From Pyrenochaeta sp. MPI-SDFR-AT-0127 (lineage: Eukaryota > Ascomycota > Dothideomycetes > Pleosporales > Cucurbitariaceae), in contig JAGTJM010000060.1 in assembly GCA_020747015.1 (NCBI GenBank), positions 62,001-126,000 on the forward strand: a stretch of 64,000 nucleotides of DNA. The letters run 5' to 3'. The translations under genes were made by a program, and so were the position numbers. The notes under the pieces were generated by a model. That model saw only the letters and a list, made by a program, of their open reading frames with translations. It did not search any database and was not told where the DNA came from. Position 1 is the stretch's first letter, and each line of letters opens with the position of its first letter. Shown here piece by piece: positions 43,229 through 55,477 of this stretch.

Positions 43229-45868
43229 CTAAAGCCCACTCAACCCATCCAAAAGTGCTGTCAATCCTCCGACTCCCATAAGAGTCCCCACTGCTTTACT
43301 AGTCCCATGGCGGCTCTTCTTCTTGCTTGAAGCATGTCTATTCCTCGACTTCGACCTATGCCTCCTCGATCTTTCCCTCTCTCCACTTTCAGAATCTGAT
43401 GTAGTAGTATCATCATACTTGCTGTTCATTGATGATTTCCGAAACGATTGGCGAAGAGGTGAATGGGGGCTAGAGTGACCGACCTGTGCGTGAGTATGCA
43501 ATGGAAGAGCAGCAGTGCTCCAAGTGGATTGATTGTATTGCGGCATCGACGCGTAGCCAAATTGTTGGAAGCTATTACCCATGGTTTGTGCTGAGTATAG
43601 GCCAGCCTGAGCATAAGGTGAGTGTGGAGACTGAGCACGCGGCGGAGGTGGTGGCGCTATTGACCCCGAAGGTATTGGTATCTGCAAGGTGGGGGCATAG
43701 GGAATTGCATGCAAGTGTTGTGGTGGCGGTGGTGGTGGGCGTAGCCCGGGCCCGGGCCCTGGCAAGGACAAAGAGCGATCCAGCGGCGGTGGTGGATAGG
43801 AATTTATTGGCATGGAGCTCATGGAGCGGTCAAGTGGCGCATGTGTTTTGCGAGCCATCGGCGTTCGGTCGCGATCAGGCCCATTCATCTTCAAGTTCCT
43901 GGGTGGTGATGAGGGTGACTGCTTATAAGGCATTCCTCTTACTTGCGGTAGTGGAGCTGATGGCGCTGTCTTCCGATAGATTTCCACTGTTCGCTCAACA
44001 AGATGTTTGACTTGGTAAAATTGCAGTGCTTGTTTGATGTGAAAGCAGGTCTCAAACGTCGTCCGCCTGCTATCGTTCATATCCTTTTGCACTTGCGTGA
44101 ATTCAAAACCTGCTTCTGCAATGGCTTCTTTACATACCCAACTTGCCATTATCTCAGTCCAGCTGCTCCGATTTCGAGACACAATGGGAGGTCGTTGTTC
44201 GTCATTGGTCTTCACCAGCTTAGCGTCAATGTGCTCCCAGTAATACTTCCCAGTCCATAGAGTCCAGGGGATCTCAAGATCTGAATCACCATCTTCCTCC
44301 TTAGCCTCCATTGCAGCTGTTGCCTTGACTGGAGGACCGGGATTACTTGAGCGAGGAGAAGTCGGCGAGTACTGTTCATTGATAGATGCAGAAAAGCTAC
44401 TTCGTGAGTTTCTAGGAGATGCTGCGGGAGACAACGGCGCCGTTGGTCTACACTGCTTTCCTGGTACAGGAATTGGTAGACTGTGCGCATCGCTGAACAG
44501 TGGTTGTACACTTTCAGGTCTCTTCGATGTCACTCTTGCACCATTGCCAGCCAGTCCTCTCCTCAAACCATGCTCGTCTTCACTGTCAGACTCTACTGTA
44601 GCCTGTTGGTTCTCTTGTTTCTGCTTTTGAATTTCTCGTTCTGCATCTCTAAGACGGTCATCGAACTGGGGCAGCCTCGTCCATCTCTCCAGTAGGCGCT
44701 CAGATTGCGAAGAAGCAATGTCGCATACAGCTCGTAATTGATCAGCTTTTGTTGATTCTGATGTGTCCAAATTTGCTATGTATTCCACTTGATATCGGAA
44801 TAGACTACCAGGATTTGTTGTATCTCCTCGATGTGTAGCGATCAGGCTCTGGGAGCTATCCGCCTCCATCAACAGCCGATTGTCGTTTCGTAAAGTGCCC
44901 TTAAAGACCATCGAGCAAGTCAAGATCGACATCTGCTGTTCGATTATAAGTGCCTCGAGCTGAACTTGTTCGTTCGCTACGGCTGTAGCGGCCTGTTGTG
45001 GCGATATTGTCGGACGAAGTCTGCACTAATGTCAATTCGAGGACGTGTGACGTATGCTCTAGTAACAGTATTACGAGTGGAGGTGTCTATTGGCCAAACA
45101 CCTTCCTCGTGGTACAATCTTGCTCAATCTATTGGCGCGAATTGGAATGATACGTCCAAAGGTTTTGTAGACACCAGTTACAACAAGTACTTTGGAATTG
45201 CCTTACCTTGACCAAATAATACTCTGTGCTGTATACAGAGTCTGAAGCAACACGGAAAGTGTCATTCTCAAGGCACCAAGATGAGTTGCGAGGTATGCCA
45301 GCTTTGTCACGGTCGATTTCTCTTGTGAGTACTTGCTATCCAAGCGACCATTAACGTTCCTGGTATGTTGCGAGTCATCGCGAAAAAAAGCGATAGCTTC
45401 GACATCCGCTAGGATAGCCTGGGATTGATCGACTATGTCTTCCAATGTTTCGATAGCCTAGAGATGTGTTAGTAAAGTGGGAGCAAAGGCGCATAATAAG
45501 GATGACCATTCCCATCCGCTAATTTAGAAATAGAGAGATCTCTTCAACGAACGTATAGATTTCAAGAAATTCTTGAAACAGTCCTCGATAGATTTTACAA
45601 AGCCTTTGTATCAAAGAAACCTTAGGGTATTCTGTGTATCGGTTTGCCGTGTTTGTGGGGAACATACTTCGTGTGATGGCAATCTGTCATCTTCCTTGAT
45701 GATAGTCCCCACCTGCTTCAGTATCGAAGCAAATTCATTGATAACACTTGCGATCGTGATAAAGTCCTTAACGCTCTCCTGGGATTCGGCACCGCTTCGA
45801 TAAAGATTATATGCGAGACTAGAGCTCCTCGAAACCACAGGCAATATCGTTGCGAGCACTGCCATCAT
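43229..45868 (-). CDS. Fungal N-terminal domain protein with disordered Pro-rich tail
   Basis: Three exons on the minus strand: 45868-45668, 45457-45207, 45020-43229, giving 747 residues. The N-terminus (MMAVLATILPVVSRSSSLAY) and following helices (DFITIASVINEFASILKQVG, IETLEDIVDQSQAILADVEA) fit the helical fungal N-terminal domain often found in front of NACHT/STAND or ankyrin modules. The block RPTISPQQAATAVANEQVQL continues with IIEQQMSILT and RLLMEADSSQSL, which I recall as conserved in this group. A second conserved-looking block lies in the middle (LEIPWTLWTGKYYWEHIDAK). The rest is Pro/Ser-rich with a basic SR-like end (RSRRHRSKSRNRHASSKK). No nucleotide-binding domain is present. The first intron (210 nt) is long for this locus, so an extra small exon there is possible. 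Confidence 0.78.
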
Positions 45869-46983
45869 TCCAGCTCACAAGAAATTCCGAAGACCTGGCC
45901 AGAAGGAATCAGGGTGGGGAGAGGAATATTTGCGGGGAAGCGTTCAAATCTTTCGATGTGAGTGAGGCCTGCGCTGCGTTCTGAGGTCATAGCCTCCAGT
46001 CATGCAGGCCTTCGTTGACCGGGATTCTGGATGCGGAGGTTGGGGCGACGACGATTGGTCTGAGGCTGGGACGAAGGCAGCGATCTGCATGCATCAAGGC
46101 GAACTGTTGAAGACAAGGAGATCGTACTGCAGTTCGGCAAAAATGCGTGCATGCTATGTGAGGTGGAGGCTGTGCTGCGTATTAGTTTGTGAGCCAAATG
46201 CACTGGGTTTCTATGTTGATGCCTACACTGGCCCCAACGACCTGGCTTATCTATTGGTCTCGCTGCAATGTTTGGCTAAGCCGCACGATTCTTTTCCAGT
46301 GAGCACAAAATCCCGGTGAGTATCGTTGAATAGACACCAGTACAGCGCCAAGGGTGTGGCACACAGGACGCCGGATATGCGGGCGCAATTGGACACATGA
46401 CGGGTTTGTGAGGCTCAAGCTGACAAACGCCCGTGATTCTGTAGGTGATTCTGCCTTGAGCCTTGTACCTTGTTCCATGTCGGCCGTGTAGATGGGTAGC
46501 GTGTGGCGATTCCGGTGAGCATTTGAAGGTAGCACTTCCATGGCAGATGATGGCATCACGACACAGAGCTGGGCACGTGAGGACCACCCTACTCTATAAA
46601 CAGGGCTGATCGCGTATCCTACATGAATTCGCCGAAAGTGTTCTGCAGTCAAAAGGTGCAATCTCTATGCAGATGTTTACTTTTCTCTGACCATTTCAAA
46701 AGGGTCGATAGCCAACCTCCAGCTGGTACGTCCCTTGGTGGTCGTACTGCTTTGTACGTAGTTGGACAGGCTCCAGAGGCGCCCGGCACCATGTCCAGAT
46801 ACATCATGGCTAGGGTTCTTCCAAAGACTGATCAGACAGAGCGTGTAAGTCTTGGTACAATATCTTGTGTCTTGTTGGTACAGATAGCTATAGTCGATAT
46901 ACCCAACACCTGTCAATGCAATCCGTACCGAACCCATGTCTGATATACACGTGTTTTTACATAACATGCACCATGCTTCATCC
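45869..46983. other. Intergenic, no gene recognised
   Basis: About 1.1 kb: promoter of the fungal N-terminal domain gene and 3' region of the mitoribosomal gene. Short open frames have no family features. Confidence 0.5.
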
Positions 46984-47957
46984 CTACTCAAAGTGGAACT
47001 GCCTCGAACCCTGACTTTGTCTAGGTGACAAGGTTGTATTCTGCCTCACCATGTCCCAATCAATCTTATCCCACCACGCCTCAAGGAACTGCCTCTTCCC
47101 TCTAATCCCGTAGTCATGCAGCCACACATGCTCCCATGTATTTACGCATAGCAGCGGCACCACGTCCACACCACCAAGCGGCTTCTTGGGCCCGGTGTTC
47201 TGCTTCGCCGCCGCCCCAAAGGTACCAACCTTGTTCAGCGCTTGGTACGAGTCTGCATTGTGCGTGTTGAGATCATGCGATTGCCGTCTGTAGTGTGCGC
47301 CCGACAGCGGCGAGCCGGCGAGATATGTAGGGAGTATGCGGAGACTGCCGAACTGGGTGTCGTTTGTCTGCACAAGCCAGACGAAGCCAGGACCGAACAT
47401 GGCTTCGGCAGTGGCCAGGAACGTTTCGCGGAGCGTGTCCTTTGACGAGAAGTCCTTCTTGATCTGTATTTCCAAGTCGCTTGACGGCTGCGACGGCACG
47501 TCGGGGTTTGCGTTGAGGCCGCGGAAGAAGAAGTGGTTGTTGAAGGCCATGCTGGCAATGTTGAAGGCATAGGCCTTGGTCGGGTCGCGGGCGAACTCAA
47601 GGACCAGCGACTTTGCGTCCTGGTTCTCGAAAGGAGTGCCTACATAGCAGCACGTCAGTCACTGCTCGTCCTCGTCGCGGCTGGAGGGGCCTGGGGCGCT
47701 GTACCGGCTGTCGACTCGTTCAGCTCGTCCACCATGTGCTGCTGGTAGTCTGTGTAGGCGAGCTGGAAGCCCTTGGGCGTGAGCAGGCCCGGCACGCCAT
47801 TGTGCTGCAGCTCGACGTGGTTGGCAAGCGTGGGGACTGAGTACAGGCTGCGCGCCATGGACGGCATTCTCTGGGCCAGCGTCGCGTTCCCGGTCGGCGT
47901 CCCAGCTACCGCCTGGAGGGCAGTTGGCCGCCGGGCCAGGCTGCGGAGCATCAGCAT
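46984..47957 (-). CDS. Mitochondrial small-subunit ribosomal protein, SOD-like fold
   Basis: Two exons on the minus strand: 47957-47705 and 47639-46984, giving 302 residues. A basic presequence (LMLRSLARRPTALQAV) precedes YSVPTLANHVELQHNG and GLLTPKGFQLAYTDYQQHMV. The second part has MAFNNHFFFRGLN, GPGFVWLVQTND, VPLLCVNTWEHVWLHDYG and WWDKIDWDMV, the Fe/Mn superoxide dismutase fold. Fungal mitoribosomes carry catalytically inactive SOD homologues (yeast Rsm26 and Mrp1, mS42/mS43). The spacing here fits the ribosomal group better than a true SOD: the metal-site DVWEHAYY motif of enzymes appears as NTWEHVWLHDYG, and an insertion follows the NNHFFF helix. I cannot decide between mS42 and mS43. 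Confidence 0.85.
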
Positions 47958-48514
47958 GTCTTCTGCTTGGTCGCAATGCGTCAAAGTGCACGTCGAGACA
48001 AGGTCGACTCTCCTCGCCAGGCGTGGCCTTTTTTTCCCAGCAAGTCGACATGGCGCTAATCGGCGCAGCCCAATCACGGCGCGCTGCCTCGCGACCCTCA
48101 CGGCCCTTCCAAACCCACAAGCGCCAGCTCCATGTTTCATCCACTCGACTGCTCGCAAAAGCAGAGCCACACAAGCACAGGAGTCAGAGGCCACTGCTAC
48201 CCGCTAGCCCAAGCGTACGGCGTCCATGGACCTGCCACAATCCAGTCGGCGCCTCGATAGCTCTATTCTCGGCCCATGGGCAGAGCTGCCCAAACACCAC
48301 ATGGCGAGCGTCACTTGTCACTTGCGCCTGTCGGGTGCCGGCCCAGTTCTAGTTCTGGTAGATAGATATACAATGTGTTTCTGTTTCACGCGTCTCTGAC
48401 CTTTCGCTTCCTAATTCTCTGTTTCCTTCCCGTTAATCTCCACCTCTGCTGGTCCGGCCCGTCGAGAAACAACATTTCGTCGACCTCCATTCAAGCCAGC
48501 CCATCGTCCCGAGA
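47958..48514. promoter_or_regulatory. Divergent promoter region
   Basis: Divergent intergenic region of 557 bases between the mitoribosomal gene and the Cys-rich surface protein gene. A CT-rich tract occurs near 48390-48460. No supported gene. Confidence 0.5.
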
Positions 48515-49771
48515 ATGGCCCCAGCAACATCGCTCCCCAGGCTCTCGAGGTTATCCGTCTTCTCCCTTTTCGTCTTCGCAATCCCATTTACACACGCAGC
48601 AAGCATCTTCCCCCGGCAAGCATCCACATGTGGAGGAATCGCCAATCTGCAGCAATGTGGAACCAGCTTCCCCTCTTCTTTCTGCTGTCCAAAGGACACA
48701 ACCTGCATGTCCCTTAACAGCGCCTCTGTTCAATCAGTCATCTGCTGCCCTTCCGGCTCAGACTGCGCTTTCATCCAGCCCATTACCTGCGATGCCACCC
48801 AACTGAACGCCACTTTACATCCAGACAATCAGATGCATCTCTCCGAGACCAATGGCGTGGAGCTCCCTAGATGCGGTGAGAAATGCTGTCCGCTTGGCTA
48901 CACATGCAAATCTGGCATGTGTTCGAAAGACTTACCATCACCTTCACCCACTTCAACGGCCGGATCAACGGCATCAGCCACAAACCCTGCATCAGCATCT
49001 CAGACCTCCAATTGCCCTGCAGCAGCACCCATTCAGACCTCGCAAGGGTTTGACGGCCGCTCCTTCGCTGCCGGATTCTTCCCTGGTATCGTGATTGGGG
49101 CACTCGGCACCATAGGTCTCATCTGGGTGATCAACAAACGTCGCGAATCCCAGACCAAAGAGCGGTACTCGGGAGATTTTGGGCATGTAGCACGGCAGAT
49201 CAGTGATCCCATCTACGATCCAGAGCACGCTGCAAGGACGGATTTTATAAGACGAGGTTCGCAGTCTGCTCAACCCTCGCCGAATTCGACAGATAAAATC
49301 GTTCGTGGAATGAAAGGAACGGGCAATGGCGGAGGAGGAATAACACCAAGGATAAAGAGCATGTGGGATCGTACTCCAAAACTGAACTTTGGGTTCACAA
49401 CAGGCCTCCCTTCCAACCCAGCGCCTCTACCACCAGCCGTTCGCGCTACTGGGAACTCTAACATCGATCCATACACTACCCCCCCTCCTAAACATGCTCC
49501 TCGCCGCAAACACTCCAAGCAATCCTCCCATCGACATTCTCATGGCCGCTCCCACCGTCCACAACCCACACGCAGCGGCAGCCAAGAAACAATCGATGTT
49601 TTGATGCCGGCACCGAGTTTTCTCGAGCCACCGAGGGCCCTGGGTATGCGAGAGAACCGATTAACGACGGATAGTAGTAATACAACGTTCACAAAACTAA
49701 TGGAAAGGGCCGGTTTTGATGATGATGGACGACAGGAAGTAAGAAATTGGAAAGTGCCAGGCCAGAAGTAG
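48515..49771 (+). CDS. Cys-rich single-pass surface protein, unknown function
   Basis: Single exon, 418 residues. A signal peptide (near SVFSLFVFAIPFTHAASIFP) is followed by an extracellular domain with many cysteines: STCGGIANLQQCG, FCCPKDTTCMSL, VICCPSGSDCAF, RCGEKCCPLGYTCKSGMC. The CCP and CCPxGxxC patterns recall granulin-like or chitin-binding-like disulfide modules. A Ser/Thr-rich stalk leads to one transmembrane helix (GFFPGIVIGALGTIGLIWVI) ending in KRR, then a basic, His/Arg-rich cytosolic tail. The architecture is that of a cell-surface sensor or wall protein. I recall similar proteins in other filamentous ascomycetes without a known role. Confidence 0.82.
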   Translation: MAPATSLPRLSRLSVFSLFVFAIPFTHAASIFPRQASTCGGIANLQQCGTSFPSSFCCPKDTTCMSLNSASVQSVICCPSGSDCAFIQPITCDATQLNATLHPDNQMHLSETNGVELPRCGEKCCPLGYTCKSGMCSKDLPSPSPTSTAGSTASATNPASASQTSNCPAAAPIQTSQGFDGRSFAAGFFPGIVIGALGTIGLIWVINKRRESQTKERYSGDFGHVARQISDPIYDPEHAARTDFIRRGSQSAQPSPNSTDKIVRGMKGTGNGGGGITPRIKSMWDRTPKLNFGFTTGLPSNPAPLPPAVRATGNSNIDPYTTPPPKHAPRRKHSKQSSHRHSHGRSHRPQPTRSGSQETIDVLMPAPSFLEPPRALGMRENRLTTDSSNTTFTKLMERAGFDDDGRQEVRNWKVPGQK

Positions 49772-50173
49772 AGCAGCGCATTGAGACACAGCTGGGGCTT
49801 TGTATTTTGGCGGCTTGAATCTGTTCATATTTTTTTTATCTCTGGTTTCGTACTTAGCGTAGGCGTTTGATGTTTTTAGGCTACTCAGATTTTGCGCGCG
49901 CGCTGGGCCATGGAGCCTTGCATTACATGATACCCCAGGCGGGCCACACTCGCTAGCATCATTCAATGTGTCACTGTTAATACATTCAACTCTAATTATT
50001 ACACTTTCTTGCTTTTTTTTCAATTCAGTTTGGACTATGATGAATCTATTTGGGGTATATGACTTTGTGATAAGCTACCATTTGCCTTGCTCTGCACTAG
50101 AGACACCCCGGTTGTTCGAAACCACCACTATCCGACCAGATGTCATATAGCCTGACGTTGCCTTCTGTGCGTT
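49772..50173. other. Intergenic between converging genes
   Basis: 3' regions of the surface protein gene and the helicase-E3 gene. Contains gcgcgcgcg near 49895. Nothing else seen. Confidence 0.5.
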
Positions 50174-53100
50174 TCAGAACCTGGCCTCTGCCGCCATTGT
50201 CGCAGCTCGTCGATCATCAGCTGCTTCAACTCTTAGATGTCGCCCAACTTCCAGATCAAGTACTGGCCTGAGTAATTTTCTCTGTTTTCCAAACAAACAC
50301 CTCCATAAATCACCAGCCTGTACAATCTCACCATCACCTTTCTTACGAAGCAGCTGCTTCAGTGGCGTCGCCTGCAACTCGGCGGAATTCGCTGCATCCA
50401 GGGTCTCCTCCTGCAACATGAGCATCGCTGATCCAGATCGAGATTCCATGGTTCCAGATCTACCGATATGTTCCAATCGGCGGGCAACCGAGATATCGTA
50501 GATGGCTTCCTCAATCGTATCACTAATGAGATACATGAACACTGTTGTAGGACGCTGTTGGCCAATTCTGTGAACTCGTGCGATGGCTTGCAGCTCGATG
50601 GCGGGATTGATGAGCGGTTCACAAAGAAATACATACGTTGCATTCACAAGATTCAACCCTGACGAGTCTGACTTTGCATCCAGCAAGAAACATTCAATGG
50701 CAGCATGTGATCTGAACCTCGCGATGCCGTCTTTATCTGTGATACCGCTGGCACCAATCTTCCACTTCTTAAGTGCTTCACGTAGGACTTCGAGAAAGTC
50801 GCCAAACTGCGAGAAGACAACCGACTTCGCGCCCGGGTCGTTGTTGCGGATCCAGATGAGATGTCGCGCAATCATATCGATCTTAGTGCCGTATGACCCG
50901 TCCAGATCAATCATTTTGATCTCCTTCATCGTGGAGTCACTGATATCGGAGTAGATAGATGTGTTCAAAGATGAACTTGGCGTAGAAACTTGCGTTGGGC
51001 TCACTGCTTCATGTGTTTCTTCTTGCACTTTTACTTCGCTGGGCTTGAAACTAATATCTTTGAAGTCCGACGAACCAAGTTTTTGTTTGCACAGTGGGCA
51101 AGTCCGATGCTGGTGCCACCAAGTATTAATGCATTCCTTGCAATATTTATGCCCGCATGTTGTAAGAACGCCAATCTCGATCGCATCTTGACAAATGATA
51201 CACTCGGCTTTCGCATCTTTTTGGTTCTCATTGCGTAGGTGTGTCAAGTATGTGTACTTTGTTTTTAGGCCAGAAACAGCTTCCTTCTTTTTCTCTCGTA
51301 GCGTGTTGTACTTGGCAAACTCACGCTCGTCAAATGTCTCGTCGAGCTGTTCTTTCCACTTTGACACAGTGTCAGATATGTGTTGAAACTGCCGGTAGTA
51401 TTCCAAGCGTTGATTCATCGTGCCGCGGAACATTTCCTGCTCCTTCTCAAGTTCTGTGATAGCCTTGGCCTGTTGACTAGTAACGGTCTGGATCCTTGTG
51501 AAGTGCTTCTGCACAACGTTCAATTCAGCTGCAGCACGGTCGTCACCACCATCAGTCCTCCACTGCAGCGCCGTGATCAGAGAACGCACACCGGACACGA
51601 CACCTTTCAAGGACCCGCCTTCAAGCAAGGTCTGCAGCTTACGTCGCGTGTTTGCGACTTCGATTACAAGCTCAGGCGCATGTCCACGCCCTCCAGCGTC
51701 ATCCTCTTTCTTCTGTGCTTGCTTCTCGGCAGCCTTCAGCTCATGCTCCACCAGAGTATCGTGTAGACCATGTACAGCAGAATTGCGATCGGCCACAAGG
51801 GTCCTGAGACCCATGATATAAATGTACAGCTCGTCTTGAGCTTTTAGTGACTCGTCGTATTCTTCACCCGTAGTTTCTTGGTCGTCATCATCATCCACTA
51901 AGCGCATCAGAAGAATGTCGACTATTTTCATTCGCCAATTGTGAATTTGTTCCGCCTGCGCATTGAGGAAATCGCTGATGTTATCCATTGTGCTAAGAAT
52001 TTTGTGTGCCTCAATACCGCCCAGGCCTGGGAGATCATCGATCTCAGGAATCTGATGGCACGGCTTCTTTGATCTGACTTTGGTCATCTGCTGTTGGGCT
52101 CTGTGCTTAGATTCTCTAAGTAGCTCGCGTCGAACCGCTTTGGCTTTGTCATACCAATCCGTCTCCAGTTTTTCCAAGCGGTAAAAGTCTTCTGAACCGG
52201 GCGTGGTAAATAACTCATTCTCCTTTATTTGATGGTATGTTGTAGCGATAAAGAAACAGCAGGTATGCTCGAGCTCAAGAAAGGAGCGTAAGGATTTGCG
52301 GAGGACCGGAATGCGGCCCAGGTTTTCGCCTTCTGGTGTGTCTTTGTCGCTCTCCTGAGGCTCTATTGCGGACATAACATCATGCATCGCGGAACACTTA
52401 CCCAGCTTCTGTCGCTCCAACATGAGCTCTTTTCTACACATTTGTACGTATGCTCTCGCCTCTTCCAGAGCTTTCTCGTAGTGAGGCAACGCAGTCTGTG
52501 CTCGGTCATCGACGCTGCCAGCATATGCCTTAATATGACCCAGCTTGATCTGGTTGACTATCATCTCTCGTGCTTCTGACTTCCAATTAGAATCGCTTTG
52601 CTCGATCATGACTTCAAGAACTTCATGAACGGTTCGTAGCGCTCCATTCTTTGCGCCTAACGCTCTTCTGTTCTTCCGTCCAACATTTGCATGAAGACAC
52701 GTTTGGCGTAACCTGACGAGCCATTCTCGCATACGCTCGATAACCTCTGGATCACTGGCATTGCGGCCTTCTTCTGTTGGATGCCCTTCTGACGTCAGCC
52801 AACAGGAATCGCTCATTTGGCGCATCAATTCGGTGTAGTGTTGCTCTTCAATCGCGGTGAATGGCACGGTGATCACGATACGCTTCTGGGGTGGTAGGCG
52901 GAGCTCTTCACGAATTGTATCCTTGGTGTGTCGCAGTGCCAGTTGATTGAAGATGGCGCTGAATGATGCTTTATCTAGGCGATCCCAAACAGCCTTGTTG
53001 TTAGTAAATGCATCGCACCTAAGGAAGACTAAAAGACCTCGCAAATCCTGAACGTCTTTACGGAGTGGTGTACCGGATACAGCCCAGGCATTGCAACGAG

Positions 53101-54708
53101 GAATGATCCTGGCTACCGTGGCAGCCTGGCTGACGCCACTCTCCACCATCTGAGCCTCATCAAGGCACACCCTCCACCATGAGATCCCCATAAGGGGGCT
53201 GGTTCGCCGTTCATGGCGTTTGCCATGCCTAAATAAACGATCTGGAGGGGGCATGGCATGGTGAATCTCCCTTGAAAGGACTTGATAGGTCGTTAAGACT
53301 ACATCGTATCGCATCAGATTCGCAACCGTTGCAGATGCGTGGTCTTTCTCTGGCGCAGATGGAGAAGGCAGACCTTGGTAATGGAAAACTTTCAATTCAG
53401 GCGCATGGGTACACAGCTCGCTTGTCCACTGCTCAAGTATGGATGGTGGGGTGATGATGAGCGTAGCGCCAGATGGCCTAACGTAGGCTCCTGTGTAATC
53501 ATCATAAACTTTGTCCTCGGGTACGTCTCGTATGTGGTGAGTCATGAGTGCAATAAGCTCCACCGTCTTTCCCAAGCCCATTTCTTCTGCCAATATGCCG
53601 CCTCGCAGCGATTGTAGTGTATCGCCGCAAGCTTGGTTTAAATTCGTCACTACCATGCCTCGGAGCTGACTAACTTGGCACAGTTTCCCTGTCGCATCCT
53701 GTGTCTGCCTGAATGATGCCGGTGGTGCAGACAAATCGAAAGGCTGCAAAGTTCCTGAAGCAGAGAACATGACGCCCTCTCGGCGCAACAGCCAATCCAC
53801 GGCTCTCTGCTGGAATGGATATAATGATGTTTCTGTTAAGCTTTGCTGGATCCGGGCTGAGACCTCAAGGTCCGTCGGCGGGACGTAGACAGAAGCGTAA
53901 AAGTCTGAAAGAGCCCACTTCGTCTCAGTGTGCGCGGTCGCATCGCGAAAGTAGCGCGAGAGAAGTCTAAGGTCCTCCTTCATGTAGCTTGCCCTGACAC
54001 TAGTGTCTTCCACAACAGACATTCCCAGAGTCCAGCGCACCTCTACATCCAGTTTATACGTGGTATCTCCACATGGAGGTGGTATTAGCAGACAGTGACA
54101 GAAGGCAGCTCGAGAGATGGGCCGAATCTTCTTTCCATGTTGTGTAGTCGCGAGCATTGCAGCGTTACGCAAGTGCGGAGTGATCGAGTCCAGTAAGGTA
54201 GGCTGCGCCGTGGCAACAACATCTATGCCAATGATGGTAGACGTGTTCCAAAGGGTTACCTGGAACGTGTCTGATTCTGCTCTGCAGAAAGATTCCAGTG
54301 ATACAGTGATAGGAGTATGCGAGCCACTTGAGGGATATATTATGTTTACATGGGTTTGCGAAAGATTGGGAATGCTCTGAGCCAAAGTCAGTATTGCCTT
54401 CCAGGCGAAACGACATATGCACCAACCAAACCTAGTAAAATCTTTGCTAGAACTATGCTTTTGTTTTCGTCAACCTCATGCGGTTGTGCTCTAGTAGTGC
54501 TTCCATGCTCTAACTTGCGTCGCTTTCGGGCACACTCCTCTCGTCCATGATGAGGATCTGGGACGGCGGCGAAAAGACTGTGGATGGCTTGGCTTGTGCT
54601 CAAGTCATCTTGCGAAACGATCATTGTTCTGTGGCCATGCCGAGACACTGGGGACAGCGAATGGGACTTTGCGCTGAGCACCTCCACGCGTCCCTGGAAC
54701 GAAGCCAT
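50174..54708 (-). CDS. IRC20: Irc20/SHPRH-like SNF2 helicase with RING E3 domain
   Basis: Two exons on the minus strand: 54708-54427 and 54376-50174 (50-nt intron), giving 1494 residues. The SNF2 N-lobe has Walker A (GGILAEEMGLGKTVELIALM, about residue 353) and a DEAQ Walker B (CLDEAQMVESG, about 499). A long helical insertion follows, rich in Glu/Lys coiled coil. A C3HC4 RING sits near residue 1150 (CIICQDAIEIGVLTTCGHKY, then CPLCKQKL), inserted between the two helicase lobes. The C-lobe carries SVVFSQFGDFLEVLRE and motif VI QAIARVHRIGQQRPTTVF. This domain order is that of yeast Irc20 and human SHPRH, DNA translocases and ubiquitin ligases linked to recombination and replication stress. The short exon 1 is disordered with a KRRK basic signal. 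Both activities look intact. Confidence 0.93.
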
Positions 54709-55477
54709 GGTGGTTGTAGGGAAGGAACTATTGACTTGGAGACTGGACGCGAGCGCGGGACGTGATTCAAGGATGCCGTGACGCTAAGATTATGCATGAT
54801 AAGCTAGGCTCCCACTCCCACAAAAGCAGGCATCAGCCAAGATCAAGGCATCTTCACTCTCTCCAACACACAGAACATTAAATCAAACAAACAAAATTAC
54901 TGGTTGCTGTATGTATGCTCCTGGATTGATTCTAGGGCGCCAAGCATGAAAATCATATCCTCCGTGCCGATATGATCAAACAATCACATTCGCAGCCGCT
55001 GGCCATCTCCAAACCCTCCTTTGTTCCTCGTGGAGAGTATCGCATTCTCGAGCCTTCAGTGAGAATCGATCCAAATTCCGGCTTGAAAATATTTGTTCTC
55101 CTTTGTGTTCAAATATGACGCTACACTCTCACTTGTTGACTTCTCAAGAGTTCTTATCCAAGGGGCACCATGATATGCCTATTGCGGTGGAAGGAAGCTA
55201 AGAAAGGTTGAAAGCTGCGGTTTGATGTACTCTTCAAGCCGCTGCTTCTGAATCTGATATAGCCGCGTGTATCTTTATGTAGATGGGCTACTGGAAATGC
55301 AGGTTAGGACGAGTTGGCGTCGCCAGTAACGGGATCAAAGGTGGCCCTGTATTCCTTACAATGGGTGGCTGTGCCCGAGCGTTGGCATACTCTCAAGGTC
55401 ATCAACATTGGTGCGCCAAGAGATGCGCCATAGCTCCACCAGCGCGTGATGTAGACCTGGGAATTCATAGACAGACC
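54709..55477. other. Intergenic, promoter of the helicase-E3 gene
   Basis: Upstream region of the minus-strand helicase gene and 3' region of the THOC5-like gene. Open frame at 55283-55912 (plus) is antisense to the THOC5-like gene and is not supported. Confidence 0.5.

Noticed and set aside
46984..47957. Active mitochondrial Mn superoxide dismutase
   Set aside because: SOD fold present, but the metal-site region and insertions fit the inactive mitoribosomal homologues better.
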